This document shows positions 23,972 through 32,246 of a DNA stretch of 38,790 bases, piece by piece (positions within the stretch are counted from its first letter, which is position 1; each line of letters begins with the position of its first letter). The translations under genes and the position numbers were made by a program. The notes beneath the pieces were generated by a model that was not told the DNA's origin, ran no database searches, and was given only the letters and a program-made list of their open reading frames with translations. Origin of the DNA: CAYLYU01 sp964501925 (GTDB lineage: Bacteria; Pseudomonadota; Zetaproteobacteria; Mariprofundales; Mariprofundaceae); NCBI GenBank assembly GCA_964501925.1, contig CAZCTM010000020.1, positions 1-38,790 on the forward strand. Direction: 5' to 3'.

Positions 23972-24520
23972 CTAATGCATGGCCATGCTTGCCTTAATCT
24001 TCATATCATGCGGAATCTGCTTCCACAGCGTATTGGCTTTCACCTTGGCTTCAACCATCTCTTGCTGGGAAATTCGTATGCTGATGGCACGCAAACGTTT
24101 CTTGGCATACGGATCTCCAAGAGAGGTGGCCAGCCAGAACCATACCGTAGCCTCTACAAAGTCTTCATCAACACCATCTCCACGCGCATACATCTCCCCC
24201 AGAAAATACTGGGCCTTGGGATGGCCCTGCATGGCAGCTTTATGTAACCACATTTTCGCTTTCTTGAAGTCCTGCGTCACGCCATCGCCTCTGGCATACA
24301 GCAAGCCCAACTGATACTGTGCCCTTCTGTTGCCCCGTTCTGCAGCCTCCTTGAAAAGCCCGGCAGCGTTGACTGTTTTTCCTTCTTTAGCAAGACGCAA
24401 GGCCTGCTCGTAAACTTCCTTTGCAGGCTCGGGGTAGCTGTCTGTTTTCGCAGCATCGGCAAGAACTGGAGCAAAAAGCAATAAGGCAGCCAGAACGGCT
24501 GACATGGATAAACGGGGCAT
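23972..24520 (-). CDS. Secreted Sel1-repeat protein
   Basis: 182 residues. A signal peptide (about 1-23, cut after ADA) is followed by Sel1-type helical repeats: YPEPAKEVYEQALRLAKEG, then AERGNRRAQYQLGLLYARGD (about 61-80) and MQGHPKAQYFLGEMYARGDG (about 97-116). The sequence GDPYAKKRL ends the array. Sel1 repeats are protein-interaction scaffolds. It lies 19 nt after ctaB on the same strand, so a role in oxidase assembly in the periplasm is possible (inference). Confidence 0.85.
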   Translation of the reverse strand: MPRLSMSAVLAALLLFAPVLADAAKTDSYPEPAKEVYEQALRLAKEGKTVNAAGLFKEAAERGNRRAQYQLGLLYARGDGVTQDFKKAKMWLHKAAMQGHPKAQYFLGEMYARGDGVDEDFVEATVWFWLATSLGDPYAKKRLRAISIRISQQEMVEAKVKANTLWKQIPHDMKIKASMAMH

Positions 24521-24539
24521 GTCTTCCTGACTTGGCGGA

Positions 24540-25430
24540 TCAGATGGAATCGAGAATCATGGTCCCGAATAACAGGATCAGATACACAATCGAGTAGGCA
24601 AAGATCCTCATATCGCAATCACGCTCTGATTTCAGGAACCGGACAGACATGGCCAGGAAAATCAGGCTGAGTACGCTTGCTGCAAAAAGGTAAACACCCC
24701 CGCTCATACCAGCAAAATATGGCAGCATGGCAACCGGGATCAGAGCGAGACAATAAAGTGCAATCTTCCTTTTTGTGGCAGAAACCCCCTTGGCGACCGG
24801 GATCACCGGCACACCTGCCCTGGCATACTCATGACGGTATTTCAAGGCAAGGCTCAAGGCGTGTGGTTGTTGCCAGACCACCATGATGGCGAACAGTACC
24901 CAGGCTGGAGCTCCCAGATCCCCCGTAATGGCGGCATAGCCAATCATCGGAGGTACGGCACCCGCGACACCGCCAAGCTGATTGGCCCAGGGTGTGGTCC
25001 GTTTGGTCATCATCGTGTAAACCACAACATAACCAAAGACACCCACACCGGTGATGAGAGCAGTCAGCGGATTGACCATCCAGGCCATGAATGCAAGAGA
25101 TGGAATCACCAGAAGCAGTCCCAGAACAAGCACGTTCTCGACCGGCACTTCACCGGCAGCCAGCGGACGGGACCTTGTACGCTTCATCAGTCGATCAATG
25201 TCCCGGTCATAAAAATTGTTAAGCATGCAGGAGCCTGCCGTTGCAAACCCCAGCGTCAGGAAGGTCCAGAAAATAACACTCCAGTGTGGCAGCACACCGT
25301 GATTTGCAAAATAGATACCTGTAAGAGCAGCAACCAGAGTAAGGCCGACAATGCCCGGTTTGGCCAGTGAAACATAGTCAGCAAGAACAGATCTGGCTGT
25401 TGTCACCTGATTGAGTACACGTTCACCCAT
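24540..25430 (-). CDS. ctaB: Protoheme IX farnesyltransferase (heme O synthase)
   Basis: 296 residues, UbiA-type prenyltransferase with about eight to nine membrane helices. It adds a farnesyl group to heme B to give heme O, the substrate of CtaA. The Asp-rich motif NNFYDRDIDRLMKRTRSRPL is at 71-90. A second conserved region, VVWQQPHALSLAL then YRHEYARAGVPV, lies in the middle. ATG 25430 has AGGAGG upstream. It follows ctaD after a strong terminator, so it may be expressed by read-through or from its own promoter. Confidence 0.97.
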   Translation of the reverse strand: MGERVLNQVTTARSVLADYVSLAKPGIVGLTLVAALTGIYFANHGVLPHWSVIFWTFLTLGFATAGSCMLNNFYDRDIDRLMKRTRSRPLAAGEVPVENVLVLGLLLVIPSLAFMAWMVNPLTALITGVGVFGYVVVYTMMTKRTTPWANQLGGVAGAVPPMIGYAAITGDLGAPAWVLFAIMVVWQQPHALSLALKYRHEYARAGVPVIPVAKGVSATKRKIALYCLALIPVAMLPYFAGMSGGVYLFAASVLSLIFLAMSVRFLKSERDCDMRIFAYSIVYLILLFGTMILDSI

Positions 25431-25475
25431 TCTCTCTTATCCCTCCTGCGGGATTCCATCATTGATACAAGATAA

Positions 25476-25510
25476 AACAGGCGTCCCCCACAGAGCAGGG
25501 GACGCCTGTT
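25476..25510 (-). terminator. Rho-independent terminator of the oxidase operon
   Basis: A perfect 13-bp stem (25476-25488 with 25498-25510) with a 9-nt loop, followed on the minus strand by TTATCTTG as the tail of a TTTTATC run. It begins 11 nt after the ctaD stop. Confidence 0.92.
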
Positions 25511-25520
25511 CACTCAGCAC

Positions 25521-27197
25521 TTAATGGGCAGCCGCAACACCCGGATGTGGCTCGAATTTAACCTTGGAATTCTCGCCATAATTATATGGATGCCAGTTCT
25601 CATCCACGATGGGTGGTGTCGGGAAGTTCCCCTGGCCCGGAATCATGGCCGTTGCCGTCCATTCCAGACCCTCGGCACCCCAGTGGTTATGCTTGGCCTT
25701 CTCACCCTTGAACATGCCATGGAACCAGGCAACCAGCATGATGAGCACGGAAACCACCGTAATATAGACACCGATCGTTGACAGATGATGGGCTGACGTG
25801 ATCGTCGCGTTATCCGCAAACATCTGGTAGTCCATATATCGGCGGGGCATACCCTCCATACCTGCAAAGTAGAGCGGCGCCATGACAATGTTCATGCCGA
25901 TGAAGAATCCCCAGGCAGAAAGCTTGGTCAGGAACTCATTGCAAACCCGACCTGTCAGTTTGGGGAACCAGTAGAAAACACCGGCGAAAATTGCCATGCC
26001 TCCGGAGACCGCCATCACGTAGTGGAAGTGACTCATGATCACGTACGAATCGGAGATACCATAGTCAACCGCCGACAGGGCGTTTGGAATACCGGTGAGC
26101 GCGCCGATGACCAGCATGAAGAAGGCACACATGGCCCAGACCATCGGCCCTGTATAACGGATCACACCGCGATACAGCGTGCCTGTCAGGCTCAGCATCA
26201 ACAGACCAAACGGCAGAGAGATCAGCAATGTCGTGAAGGTCTGCAGGACACGGATCCAGTTTGGAAGACCTGCCACATAGGCATGGTGTACCCACACATC
26301 GGCAGACACCGGAATAAATGCCAGTGTGGCCCATACGGTCGCCTTGTAGTTGAACACCATGTTGCGCGCGCTCGTGGAAAAGATCTCGAAAAGCACGCCC
26401 ATGAACGGCAGCAGGATCACGTACACGGCCGGATGCGAGTAGAACCAGAACAGATTCTGATACAGCAGCACGTCACCGCCCACCTCAGGGTTGTAGAATC
26501 CGAAACCAAGATATTTGTCCAGGCTCAACAGCAGCACGGAAGCGGCAAGAACCGGAACGAAGATCAGCTGAATGATATTCGCCGTAAACACGGTCCACGG
26601 CAGCATCGGCATCTGGAACCAGCCCATGCCCTTGCAGCGCATGAAGGCCACCGTACAGGCCAGGTTCACGGCACCGAATACCGAAGACATACCGAGTATG
26701 ATCACTACGGTCGTATACAGGCCCGTATTACCGGCCATGTCGGAAATCGAGTAGGGCGGATATCCCGTCCACATCCCGTTAAATGGATCGGGAATCACCA
26801 GGTTGGCCAAGGCGGTCAGAATACCTGACCAGAGCAGCCAGACACTAAGCGCATTGACGCGTGGAAACGCCATATCCCTGGCACCGATCATGATGGGTAC
26901 GGCCCAGTTGGCAAAGAAACCCAGCAGCGCCGGAATCTGGAAGCCCAGAATCATGACTGCGCCATGCATCGTAAGTAACAGATTATAAATGTTGCCATCC
27001 TCTATGATATCCGGACCGACGCTGCCCAGCTCAATGCGAATCAGCGTGGCCGCAGTTCCCGCCACGAGAAATGCCGCAACCGCGCCGATCAGATACCAGA
27101 TCCCGATGACCTTGTGGTCAAGCGTGAAGATCCATTCCTTGGCGGTCTTCGGCCAGCCCGGCTTTCCGTTGGGTTCATGTCCCATAAAACCACTCAT
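25521..27197 (-). CDS. ctaD: Cytochrome c oxidase subunit I (A2-type)
   Basis: 558 residues, 12 helices. Ligands: His78 and His392 (low-spin heme), His255, His304 and His305 (Cu-B), His390 (high-spin heme). Tyr259 is placed for the His-Tyr cross-link. The helix 6 motif reads YSHPAVY instead of GHPEVY: the Glu is missing and Tyr-Ser is present, which defines the A2 subtype. It reduces O2 to water and pumps protons. It is the last gene of ctaE-sco-ctaC-ctaD, and GAGGAGG precedes ATG 27197. Heme A genes ctaA and ctaB are close. No gene for subunit IV or CtaG is seen in the window. Confidence 0.98.
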   Translation of the reverse strand: MSGFMGHEPNGKPGWPKTAKEWIFTLDHKVIGIWYLIGAVAAFLVAGTAATLIRIELGSVGPDIIEDGNIYNLLLTMHGAVMILGFQIPALLGFFANWAVPIMIGARDMAFPRVNALSVWLLWSGILTALANLVIPDPFNGMWTGYPPYSISDMAGNTGLYTTVVIILGMSSVFGAVNLACTVAFMRCKGMGWFQMPMLPWTVFTANIIQLIFVPVLAASVLLLSLDKYLGFGFYNPEVGGDVLLYQNLFWFYSHPAVYVILLPFMGVLFEIFSTSARNMVFNYKATVWATLAFIPVSADVWVHHAYVAGLPNWIRVLQTFTTLLISLPFGLLMLSLTGTLYRGVIRYTGPMVWAMCAFFMLVIGALTGIPNALSAVDYGISDSYVIMSHFHYVMAVSGGMAIFAGVFYWFPKLTGRVCNEFLTKLSAWGFFIGMNIVMAPLYFAGMEGMPRRYMDYQMFADNATITSAHHLSTIGVYITVVSVLIMLVAWFHGMFKGEKAKHNHWGAEGLEWTATAMIPGQGNFPTPPIVDENWHPYNYGENSKVKFEPHPGVAAAH

Positions 27198-27227
27198 ATT
27201 CTACCTCCTCTTGTAGATTTGTATTCT

Positions 27228-28058
27228 TTACTGGCTCGCCAGAGCTTCAGCCGGCGCAGCTTCGGAAACCTCTTCAGCAACTGCCTCTGGCACGATGGAT
27301 GCCGATCCCCCGGATGCGGACGCAGTTGATTCGCCGCCCTCGGTCGCCAGCCAGGCATCAAAGTCCGCCTGGGACATGACAATCACCTTGCCGTACATAG
27401 CCGAATGGTTCTCCCCGCAGTACTCGCGGCAGGTCACCACGGATTCGCCGATCTCATCCGGCATGAACCACTGATAGGTGACACGCCCAGGCATCACATC
27501 CTCGGTCACGCGATATCGGTTCAGATAATGTGAGTGGACGACATCATCACTCTGCATGCGCAACACAATGGCCTTGCCCTCGGGGACCCTCAGCTCCCCA
27601 TCCGTGCTGACCCCGTTGGGATACTCATAGTTCCAGTTCCACATGGAGGCCGTCACCTTGATCTCGTAGGATTCCTGAGGAACCTCACGGTAGTGGTTGT
27701 GCAGGTCCCAGCCTTTCACAAACAGGAAAAGGTCGTCCGCCAGGAACAACATCACAGGAATAACGACCCATCCAACCTTTGCCTGCGCACTCAGATGGGG
27801 CCATTTGCCACGTTCACCGTGCCCCTTTCTGCGATAGGCAATCATGAACCATAACGTAACCAGCGAAAAAACAACACCGATCACCGTAATATCAACCATG
27901 GTCTCATGCCAGACCTCATCCCAGTGCTCATGCGGGGTCAGGCCGTTGTAGCTCTGCCTGTGCGCCGTTGCCATCTGGAACGCATGTGCGAGCGATGGCA
28001 GGAAAGGCAGCGCCATAAGCGCGCCCAGCGCCCTATACATGAATGATTTGATTTTCAT
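27228..28058 (-). CDS. ctaC: Cytochrome c oxidase subunit II (CuA)
   Basis: 276 residues. Signal-like N terminus (about 1-26), two membrane helices (about 54-76 and 96-115), then the periplasmic cupredoxin domain. CuA ligands: His175, Cys210, Glu212, Cys214, His218 and Met221 (CREYCGENHSAM). The aromatic electron-entry patch MWNWNYEYP is at about 139-147. No heme-c motif is fused. The last 40 residues are a low-complexity Ala/Glu/Ser tail, variable in the family. AAGGAGGG precedes ATG 28058. The start lies 26 nt inside the 3' end of sco. Confidence 0.97.
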   Translation of the reverse strand: MKIKSFMYRALGALMALPFLPSLAHAFQMATAHRQSYNGLTPHEHWDEVWHETMVDITVIGVVFSLVTLWFMIAYRRKGHGERGKWPHLSAQAKVGWVVIPVMLFLADDLFLFVKGWDLHNHYREVPQESYEIKVTASMWNWNYEYPNGVSTDGELRVPEGKAIVLRMQSDDVVHSHYLNRYRVTEDVMPGRVTYQWFMPDEIGESVVTCREYCGENHSAMYGKVIVMSQADFDAWLATEGGESTASASGGSASIVPEAVAEEVSEAAPAEALASQ

Positions 28059-28920
28059 TTTTTACCCTCCTTCTTTTCATTATCGTCACTCCAATAATAA
28101 TTAATAAAACGCCGAACAAGAGACCTCCCGCAGCCACAAACAGGGGGATATTGATCGTGTATTTGCCATCCTTGTAGTTGTAGCTGTAACAGGCGCCCAG
28201 TACGAAATTAATGACATTCGATGGAGAAATTTCTTCTCCATAGGACTTTGTAATGGATATTTCCAGATCGCTGCTACCCACGGATGCCCCGTACAGGTAA
28301 CGTGCCACCCGACCCTTGGGAGAGAGCATGATATAGACACTTGGATGCAGAAACATGCGATCACGAGGCGACCAGAAATATTTGTAACCGATAGCGTTCG
28401 TAAATCGTTTGATATCCTCAGGATCCTTGAATGTGGCGATGCTCCATCCCTCTGGAAGATCCCCCTTAAAGCCCGCATGGTGCATGAATTCCTGGATACT
28501 TGCAGTGGTATCATTCCGGTCAAAGGACAGGGTCAGAACCTGATAGTCCTGACCAAGAGTCCATCGGTCAACACCTCCCAGTGTTTCACGCAGATTCCGG
28601 TTCAGGGTCGGACAGGCGCCGTCACAGCTATAATATGACAGAGCCAGAATCAGCGGTTTACCCAGCATATCTCCAAAACGGAACTCCCGCCCTTGTTCAT
28701 CCAGAAGGACATATCCCGGATCGATCATCTCACCCAGAAACTGTTTTTCATCGATCTTGACGACCCTTGGATCAACCTGGGAATCCTGGGTTACATTTCC
28801 ATATGCAGCGTAAGCGCTTTCCGCTGATGCAAACAGCAATACAAACATCGCTGGAATCATGACAGGCATCAGCCGTCCGAATAACGACCGATGCCTGCAT
28901 GATGCATGAGCTGTTTGCAT
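28033..28920 (-). CDS. sco: Sco-type copper chaperone with C-terminal membrane helix
   Basis: 295 residues. A hydrophobic N terminus (about 17-38) is followed by a thioredoxin-fold domain. Copper ligands are Cys99 and Cys103 (YYSCDGACPTLN) and His192 (FLHPSVY). It helps metallate the CuA site of subunit II. The C terminus carries a second helix (about 258-280) ending MKRRRVKNENQ, the longer form known from some oxidase operons. It overlaps ctaC by 26 nt and so is probably translationally coupled to it. Start ATG 28920 has a weak ribosome site. Confidence 0.93.
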   Translation of the reverse strand: MQTAHASCRHRSLFGRLMPVMIPAMFVLLFASAESAYAAYGNVTQDSQVDPRVVKIDEKQFLGEMIDPGYVLLDEQGREFRFGDMLGKPLILALSYYSCDGACPTLNRNLRETLGGVDRWTLGQDYQVLTLSFDRNDTTASIQEFMHHAGFKGDLPEGWSIATFKDPEDIKRFTNAIGYKYFWSPRDRMFLHPSVYIMLSPKGRVARYLYGASVGSSDLEISITKSYGEEISPSNVINFVLGACYSYNYKDGKYTINIPLFVAAGGLLFGVLLIIIGVTIMKRRRVKNENQIIHV

Positions 28921-28952
28921 ATCCGTTCTACCCGCCTTCGATGTTCTCGGGC

Positions 28953-29702
28953 TTACCAGTAATAAACCTGCAAAAGCACCCAGACGCCAAGGATGTTCAC
29001 AAAGTGCACATACATGGTCATGGCCCTGGAGTATGAAGGGCTCATCCGACCCTTAAAGGCCGATGGCAGACAGGTCAGCATCACCAGAATCCCGATCACG
29101 ACGTGCGCGAAGTGAATGCCGGTGAAGCCGTACAGCGCTGTTGCATAGGCATTGACACCAATCGTGAAGCCTTGAGCCGACAGATCCGACCAGCCCATGA
29201 TCGTCATGGCGAGAAAGACAGCCCAGAGGGCAACGGAAGCCATGACCATGTTGCCATAGCCTGACGGATTGCCATTGATCTCGTGCTTGCGCGCCAGACC
29301 AATCGTCAGACTGGAAATCAGCAGGATAACCGTGGCCGCCAGCGGCGGATCAATGGCCGGTGTTCCCTCCGGGGGCCAGACCGGCGCACCCAGACGTGCG
29401 GTCCAGTAGCCGGCAAGAACACCCGCGATTGTCATGATCTCGGTTCCTATGAACATGAACATGGCCGATGGGCTCCAGCCCTCATCATCGATCACGCCAA
29501 TGGTCTCTCCGGCCCAACCGAGACCACCGATAATGGTCAGCAAAGCACCTAGCCCCAGAAAGATTACGGCCAGAAGGCCCTGCTCATAGTTAAATTGCAG
29601 CATAAAGGCCCATGGCAGAAAAAGACCCGCACCAAAACCCACCATCAGTGGATAAGGGCTGGTGTGCCAGTGAGCAGTATAATGTTTGATTTCTTCGCTC
29701 AT
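28953..29702 (-). CDS. ctaE: Cytochrome c oxidase subunit III
   Basis: 249 residues with about seven helices. The family-like segments are GFGAGLFLPWAFML, MFMFIGTEIMTIAG, and the C-terminal TGIHFAHVVIGILVML and YVHFVNILGVWVLLQVYYW. Subunit III stabilises the oxidase core and its proton uptake. ATG 29702 is preferred (GGAGGAGG 8 nt upstream) over the ATG at 29720. It is the first gene of the operon ctaE-sco-ctaC-ctaD. A long AT-rich leader with an unusual operator lies upstream. Confidence 0.96.
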   Translation of the reverse strand: MSEEIKHYTAHWHTSPYPLMVGFGAGLFLPWAFMLQFNYEQGLLAVIFLGLGALLTIIGGLGWAGETIGVIDDEGWSPSAMFMFIGTEIMTIAGVLAGYWTARLGAPVWPPEGTPAIDPPLAATVILLISSLTIGLARKHEINGNPSGYGNMVMASVALWAVFLAMTIMGWSDLSAQGFTIGVNAYATALYGFTGIHFAHVVIGILVMLTCLPSAFKGRMSPSYSRAMTMYVHFVNILGVWVLLQVYYW

Positions 29703-29932
29703 GCTTTCATCCTCCTCCATTCAATATTCGATAATTTATAGTCATCAACGCGGCTTCCTAAAACACCCTGTTTTCAATCAGTTTATGGTAGAAAGAAGCA
29801 CTGGAACAAGCTTGCATCAAGCAAGGTTTCCAGACTGTGAAGCTTCCCCCCAAACAAGGCGTTATTCACGATCGACATTTGCTTGTGAATATTCCATTAA
29901 CATTATTTAACGTTAAGTGCGAACCTTATTTC

Positions 29933-29963
29933 GTTCTTGATCTATGTCAAGAACTGTTCTTGA
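29933..29963. promoter_or_regulatory. Three-half-site operator upstream of the oxidase operon
   Basis: GTTCTTGA at 29933-29940, its exact complement TCAAGAAC at 29947-29954, and GTTCTTGA again at 29956-29963. Spacers are 6 and 1 bp. A minus-strand TTGACA (29946-29951) overlaps and could be a -35 box. TTGATCTATGTCAA (29937-29950) is also a near match to the FNR/Anr site TTGAT-N4-ATCAA. It lies about 230 bp upstream of ctaE and 30 bp downstream of the CBS gene. No T-run follows the dyads. Confidence 0.6.
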
Positions 29964-29992
29964 ATATTTTGATACTTTTTTTGTTGCCTTAT

Positions 29993-30436
29993 TTATTGTG
30001 AAGAAAGAAACAGGGCACGGTTGATATCACCAATGCTCAACATACCCACTAGCTTGCCATTGTCAGTGACCGGAATACGGCGGAAGTTCTTCAAGCCCAT
30101 ATAGGATGCGGCTTTTAGCACAGGCTCATCCGGACTCGTCGTCAGGGGCTTGGCCGTCATCACCTCTTCCACTTTCATCTCCAGCACCTTGGGATACCCC
30201 TCTTCCATGGAAACAAAGTCACGACTGTGGATTGAATCATGAATGTAGTCCCCCTGACTGGGATAAAGGGGCAACAGAATGTCTCGGACGGCAACCACAC
30301 CGACCAGGCTATCATCGTCATCGACGACAGGTATAGCACCGCAATGGCGGCTTAGCATCTTGATTACGACGGAACGAACACTGTCTGACCTCTTGGCAGT
30401 CAGCACCCCTGTTGTCATGACATCCCCTACAACCAT
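29993..30436 (-). CDS. CBS-domain pair protein
   Basis: 147 residues made almost wholly of two CBS domains. The first is about residues 1-60 (VGDVMTTGVLTAKRSDSVRS, then AIPVVDDDDSLVGVVAVRDIL) and the second about 85-147 (VEEVMTAKPLTTSPDEPVLK, then RRIPVTDNGKLVGMLSIGDI). Such pairs bind adenosine nucleotides and sense energy state. No output domain is attached, so the partner is unknown. ATG 30436 follows a G-rich ribosome site. It lies between crcB and the oxidase operon on the same strand. Confidence 0.9.
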   Translation of the reverse strand: MVVGDVMTTGVLTAKRSDSVRSVVIKMLSRHCGAIPVVDDDDSLVGVVAVRDILLPLYPSQGDYIHDSIHSRDFVSMEEGYPKVLEMKVEEVMTAKPLTTSPDEPVLKAASYMGLKNFRRIPVTDNGKLVGMLSIGDINRALFLSSQ

Positions 30437-30574
30437 CTTATTTCCCCCCTCAGCGTTTCATTCTGGAGTCCCGCAATGGGTTATCAAATTCCACTGGCCA
30501 TCCAGCTCCAAACCGGCCCTGAAGCTAGCACAGCCCCCACTACCCCTGCAATTGGTTTGGCGACTCCCAATGCC

Positions 30575-30949
30575 CTAGATCAGCCTCGCAAGCTGAACGC
30601 CAAGCCAGGTCATCATCAGGCATACAATAACTTGCCCCAGCACATTGCTAACCGCCAGCAGAAGTGCACCTGACTGGATCAGGCGCAACGACTCAAATGA
30701 GAACGTTGAAAACGTGGTAAACGCACCAAGTAATCCGATGGTGAGGGCAAGGCGCATCAATTCACCGACAGACGATCTTTCAATCAGATAGACAAAAAGA
30801 AACCCGAGCAAAAAGCTGCCCAGAACATTGACAACGAAGGTTCCCCAGGGAAATGGCCCTCCCGCCATACGCTGTATGCTGCCGGCCAGAAGCCAGCGCA
30901 GGCTTGCTCCGATGGCTCCTCCGGCAGCGATGGCAAGCAACTGCCTCAT
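30575..30949 (-). CDS. crcB: Fluoride exporter CrcB/Fluc
   Basis: 124 residues, four membrane helices, the standard Fluc length. It forms a dimeric fluoride channel. Motifs: GGAIGASLRW (about 10-19), GTFVVNVLGSFLLGF (about 36-50), and TIGLLGAFTTFSTFSFE, with the phenylalanines and threonines that line the pore. Its ATG overlaps the rarA stop by 4 nt, so it is translationally coupled. No fluoride riboswitch directly precedes it, as the upstream sequence is rarA coding DNA. Confidence 0.95.
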   Translation of the reverse strand: MRQLLAIAAGGAIGASLRWLLAGSIQRMAGGPFPWGTFVVNVLGSFLLGFLFVYLIERSSVGELMRLALTIGLLGAFTTFSTFSFESLRLIQSGALLLAVSNVLGQVIVCLMMTWLGVQLARLI

Positions 30950-32220
30950 TTCCCTTTTTTCCGTCCCCTTCGCTCAGTGAGCCATTCAAGTCGCCGGGAC
31001 AGTTGCTTTTCAAACCCTCTCTGTGTCGGCCTGTAGATCTCCGGCAGCTCAAAACCATCGGGAACATGGTTCTGGGTTACCACCGCATTCTCCTCGTGGT
31101 GAGCGTATTGGTAATTGAGGCCATAACCTATCTCTTTCATCAAGGAAGTGGGAGCATTGCGAAGATGCAGGGGCACCTCAATATGCCGGGTTTTCCTTGC
31201 CAGTTTGCGGGCTGTTTTTTCTGCCATGTAACTGGCATTGCTTTTCGGCGCCATAGAAAGGTAGATCGCCGCCTCAAACAGGCCCTGCTCCCCTTCGGGT
31301 GAACCGAGAATCTCAAACATCCTGTGCGCGTCCAGACAGATCGTCAGGGCGTCCCGATCCGCAAGTCCGATATCCTCGGTTGCCATACGGATCATGCGCC
31401 GGGCAAGATACAAGGGCTCCTCGCCGGCTTCCAACATGCGGGCCAGCCAGTAGCAGGCTGCATGAGGATCAGAATCACGTACACTCTTATGCAAGGCCGA
31501 GATCAGGTCATAATGACTTTCCCCCCGCCGGTCGTATCGTCCCTGATGCCTGACCCAGTGGCGTTGAACCGCCTCAAGATCCCAGCAGGTCGAACTGTCC
31601 GCCTGCCACAGTGATTCCAAGGCATTGAGCGCATAACGTGCATCACCCGATGAAGTGGTCGCAAGCCATGACATGGCATCCTCATCAACATCAAAGTTCC
31701 TGTATTGATCCTTCAGGGTGTTGAGCGTCCTTTCGAGAATGGCCTTGATATCCCTGGCCTCCAGCGGTTTCAGGACTGCTACGCGACACCTCGATAGCAA
31801 GGCATTGTTCAACGAAAAAGACGGGTTCTCCGTAGTTGCACCCACAAAGACAAGGGTCCCATCCTCAATGTAGGGCAGGAGCACATCCTGCTGCGCCTTG
31901 TTGAATCGATGGACCTCATCCAGAAACAGAAGATAGGGGCGGCCTTCGCTTTTGGCCCTGCGAATGACTTCTTGAACCTCACCCTTGCCAGCCGATACCG
32001 CTGACAGGTGCACAAAAGGCATTCCGGCCGCCTGGCTCATGAGCATGGCAAGCGTTGTTTTTCCTGTTCCGGGAGGTCCCCAGAAAATGCAGGAAACCGC
32101 CTTTCCTGCCCGGAGGGAGCGGGAAAACCAGGAGCCTGGATTGCTTAGTTCGGGCTGGCCATAAACATCTTCCAGCCTGCGGGGGCGCATGCGAAATGCC
32201 AGTGGTGCCGATTCGGCCAC
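30946..32220 (-). CDS. rarA: Replication-associated recombination protein RarA
   Basis: 424 residues, the RarA/MgsA/WRNIP1 family length. An AAA+ clamp-loader-like ATPase acting at stalled replication forks. Walker A GPPGTGKT is at 48-55, Walker B LLFLDEVHRF at about 97-106, and the sensor GATTENPSF at about 128-136. The C-terminal tetramer region contains DPHAACYWLARMLEAGE and the P-x-HLRNAP stretch. GTG at 32220 is taken as the start; it has no strong ribosome site, and an ATG ten codons later is the alternative. It is 26 nt after the FadL-type gene. Confidence 0.94.
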   Translation of the reverse strand: MAESAPLAFRMRPRRLEDVYGQPELSNPGSWFSRSLRAGKAVSCIFWGPPGTGKTTLAMLMSQAAGMPFVHLSAVSAGKGEVQEVIRRAKSEGRPYLLFLDEVHRFNKAQQDVLLPYIEDGTLVFVGATTENPSFSLNNALLSRCRVAVLKPLEARDIKAILERTLNTLKDQYRNFDVDEDAMSWLATTSSGDARYALNALESLWQADSSTCWDLEAVQRHWVRHQGRYDRRGESHYDLISALHKSVRDSDPHAACYWLARMLEAGEEPLYLARRMIRMATEDIGLADRDALTICLDAHRMFEILGSPEGEQGLFEAAIYLSMAPKSNASYMAEKTARKLARKTRHIEVPLHLRNAPTSLMKEIGYGLNYQYAHHEENAVVTQNHVPDGFELPEIYRPTQRGFEKQLSRRLEWLTERRGRKKGK

Positions 32221-32246
32221 TTTGCAATCGAAAAGGTCTGCCGTGT

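Noticed and set aside
26022..26828. Open frame antisense to ctaD
   Set aside because: His/Arg/Gln-rich composition is what the complement of membrane-helix codons gives; ctaD on the other strand is certain.
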